Source: Ooceraea biroi (Eukaryota; Arthropoda; Insecta; Hymenoptera; Formicidae). From it: DNA of 64,000 bases. The stretch lies in contig NC_039510.1 of assembly GCF_003672135.1 (NCBI RefSeq), forward strand, positions 11,532,001 through 11,596,000. Direction: 5' to 3'. The translations under genes were made by a program, and so were the position numbers. Positions 62,062-64,000 of the stretch are shown here, piece by piece. Position 1 is the first letter of the stretch. Every line of letters begins with the position of its first letter. Under the pieces are notes generated by a model. That model saw only the letters and a list, made by a program, of their open reading frames with translations, was not told the DNA's origin and ran no database searches.

Positions 62062-64000
62062 TTATATATTGAACTTCTTCTTGTTTCGGTGTCTCCCCTT
62101 CTTCTTTTGCTGCCATGACAGAAATTTGCGTATGAAGCACACCACAATCTACGTACTATCGATGAAAAGACAAAATTGTATCTACTCACTTTTGGTTTCT
62201 GGAATAGTGCCTGATTCGCGGTTTTCTCCACACTACCACCTTGGAAGCTGTTAAAGTCGACTGACTTGTAATCGAATTTTTCTGCAGGCAACATGCCTTG
62301 TTGTCTCAATACCTTTTCATTTGCCTTCTTCTCACCTTTCTTCCTGACTCTGGTAATGGTAAACATTTTTACGTCATGATAGATATATTACATATGTAGT
62401 ATTATGTTCGATCGAATCGAGTGACTTACCTTATAGATTTTACTTCAGGATCGTCACCGTCTTGTATTTGCACGAGACTTTGTTGCACCTTGCGCTCTTC
62501 GATTGCTTGTTGAATGTCTTGCTTCGCCTTTTTCGACATATGTACAATCCTGGTGTCCAAAGACGGCCTCGGCGTGGAAAATTCGCTATTATCCCTTTCC
62601 TGATTCTCATGTGCTTTCGCGATGTCGGATTCTCTCTTTCTTTTTCTGCCGTGCATTTGACCTAAGGTTAATTTCGCATTTTTCTTCTTCTTCTTAGACG
62701 AGGCTTGATCGTCCGTCGTCACCGTTTGAGATATTTGTTTAAAATGCTCATAAACTCTCTCTTTGCTCTCGTCAATTTCGTTCTTGCTTATGCATTCTTC
62801 ACTAACTCCTTCATTTAGACGCTGTTCCTCAACTTCCTTTTTCAGCTCCTTCTCTCGTTCCTTTGCTTCTTGATCCGCTACCATCGGTATCACACGTTTA
62901 TATCTCATGAACGGACTTACAAATATGGCCTTCTTACCACTGCTATCCTTCGATTCTTCGTTCTGAAAGTAAAAATGTGATTTCGTCGTTATGAAACAAT
63001 TTAGACTAACAATTTTCTATCTCTTCCCAAAATAGTTTTTAAATATTTTCTGTGAAATTCTACATACAGAGATATTATTACATTACATATATTGTTTGTA
63101 TCTTATAAAATGCTACCTCTACTTTACCTCTGACATAACTGGCGAATCGAATACTGTCACAGTATGCTTCACTGCTTGATGCTTATTCGCCTTCGACGGC
63201 TGCATCACGCCATTCTTATCCAGAAGGCAAGGCAAGTCCGCTCTCGGTTCTGTGCCACTCGGTATATCGTGCAACTTGAATAACGAATTTCCAAAATCCA
63301 CTACGTGGTTCTGTTGCATCGATCTCTGGCGAATATCTGCTTCCGGAATAGACTTCACGAGCGGTTGCTCCCTCGCCTTTAGCACTATCTTGTGAATTTT
63401 CAGTAAGTTTTGTCGCACCAACGGCGGGATTAGGTTACAACACGCCAAGATGCCTTGCATTTCGCGCGGCAACGTATCGGATATGTTGAACAACATTTGT
63501 TTCGGCAGAACATAGTCGACACTGTCGTCTTCTTCCCTTGCAACAAGATCTCGCCACTTGTGCAACTCCATAAATGCGTACATCTGCTTGTTGTTGAATG
63601 CTCTCGGTTCCTTTCTGTACATGTTCATGCAACTTTCTTCCGACCAGACTGGTTTCACGTACGTCCGTTTACAGATGTCCGTACTTTTATCGAATACGAC
63701 CTTCAAGAGATTAGTCTTGCCGTTGGCTGCGTCGATCAACTCGTTTTTCAACATATCCTTTATGTAAAGCAGATAGTGCGTGTCTTCCCTCGCATATTTC
63801 ATCATTTCAATCGTTAAAGGTCTTATCCGCCAGTCGGCCAGTTGAAAATGTTTATTGAGATCTATATCGCAGTATCTTTTTAACAATTTGTTCAAACTAC
63901 GGTAAGGGAGATTAAGCTGTACCGCTGCTTGATGAGTATCGAACATGTTCACTATATATAGTGACAGATCTCTCTGAAGCCACAAAATGTCCATGTCGGC
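62062..64000 (-). CDS. Rrp6: Exosome component 10 / Rrp6 exoribonuclease, C-terminal part
   Basis: Rrp6 is the nuclear 3'-5' exoribonuclease attached to the RNA exosome. It trims rRNA and snoRNA and degrades aberrant RNA. Visible exons are 63128 to beyond 64000, 62430-62962, 62190-62349 and 62062-62109, GT-AG and in phase. The window holds the second half of the DEDD-Y domain: VNMFDTHQAA, HFQLADWRIRP, and YAREDTHYLLYIKDML with the YxxxD motif. The HRDC domain follows (RAFNNKQMYAFMELHKWRDL, then LPREMQGILACC). The long charged tail has GQMHGRKRKRE, FDYKSVDFNSFQGGS and a basic end, KKKGRHRNKKKFNI. The last exon is only 16 codons. The N-terminal PMC2NT region and the first DEDD residues lie outside the window. 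Confidence 0.95.

Noticed and set aside
1..64000. CRISPR array, operon, prokaryotic or viral genes
   Set aside because: The spliced animal genes identify eukaryotic nuclear DNA. The tandem repeats seen are minisatellite or microsatellite, not spacer-repeat arrays.

Overview
The window looks like nuclear DNA of an insect, most likely a hymenopteran and plausibly an ant. This rests on short AT-rich GT-AG introns inside compact animal housekeeping genes, CpG-rich promoter-like islands in an AT-rich background, and protein variants that resemble hymenopteran ones. No lineage search was possible. All exon models below were built by hand from open frames, splice consensus, phase agreement and family motifs.

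Layout. 1-1.6 kb: 3'-truncated part of bora (minus). 2.2-8.6 kb: a repeat-rich island with two MITEs, a GC-rich minisatellite, a decayed non-LTR ORF1 fragment, a broken fragment of a USP8-like deubiquitinase gene with a tandemly duplicated exon, a perfect-looking palindrome, and an internally deleted PIF/Harbinger element. 9.5-9.75 kb: a possible tRNA-derived SINE. 10-13 kb: a complete DNAJC14-like gene (plus, 5 exons, 848 aa). 14.7-16.2 kb: POLE4 (minus) and mRpL20 (plus), head to head. 16.6-18.1 kb: triosephosphate isomerase (minus). 18.8-20.1 kb: an unrecognised 349-aa gene (plus). 20.3-21.0 kb: INO80C (plus). 21.7-23.6 kb: the Hsp90 co-chaperone p23 (minus), including a 17-nt coding first exon. 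25.8-58.4 kb: a nostrin-like F-BAR/SH3 gene (plus). It has a 39-nt first coding exon and a 29.6-kb first intron. Inside that intron lie two large coding exons (42.3-44.7 kb) that could form an alternative long N-terminus; the phases agree. 59.4-61.2 kb: a pancreatic-type lipase (minus). 62.1-64.0 kb: the C-terminal part of Rrp6/EXOSC10 (minus, 5' end outside the window).

The genes form no pathway. Most are housekeeping: mitotic entry (bora), replication (POLE4), mitochondrial translation (mRpL20), glycolysis (Tpi), chromatin remodelling (INO80C), protein folding (p23, DNAJC14) and RNA decay (Rrp6). Several pairs are divergent (POLE4/mRpL20, Tpi/unknown, p23/nostrin) or convergent (DNAJC14/POLE4, mRpL20/Tpi, INO80C/p23, nostrin/lipase).

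The points most worth a second look are the possible long nostrin isoform carrying several YD(V/F)P-type tyrosine motifs, the USP8 fragment whose two exon copies are broken by different lesions, the unrecognised 349-aa gene, and the transposon-rich island around the USP8 fragment. I saw no CRISPR array, no confident tRNA or rRNA gene and no viral gene.
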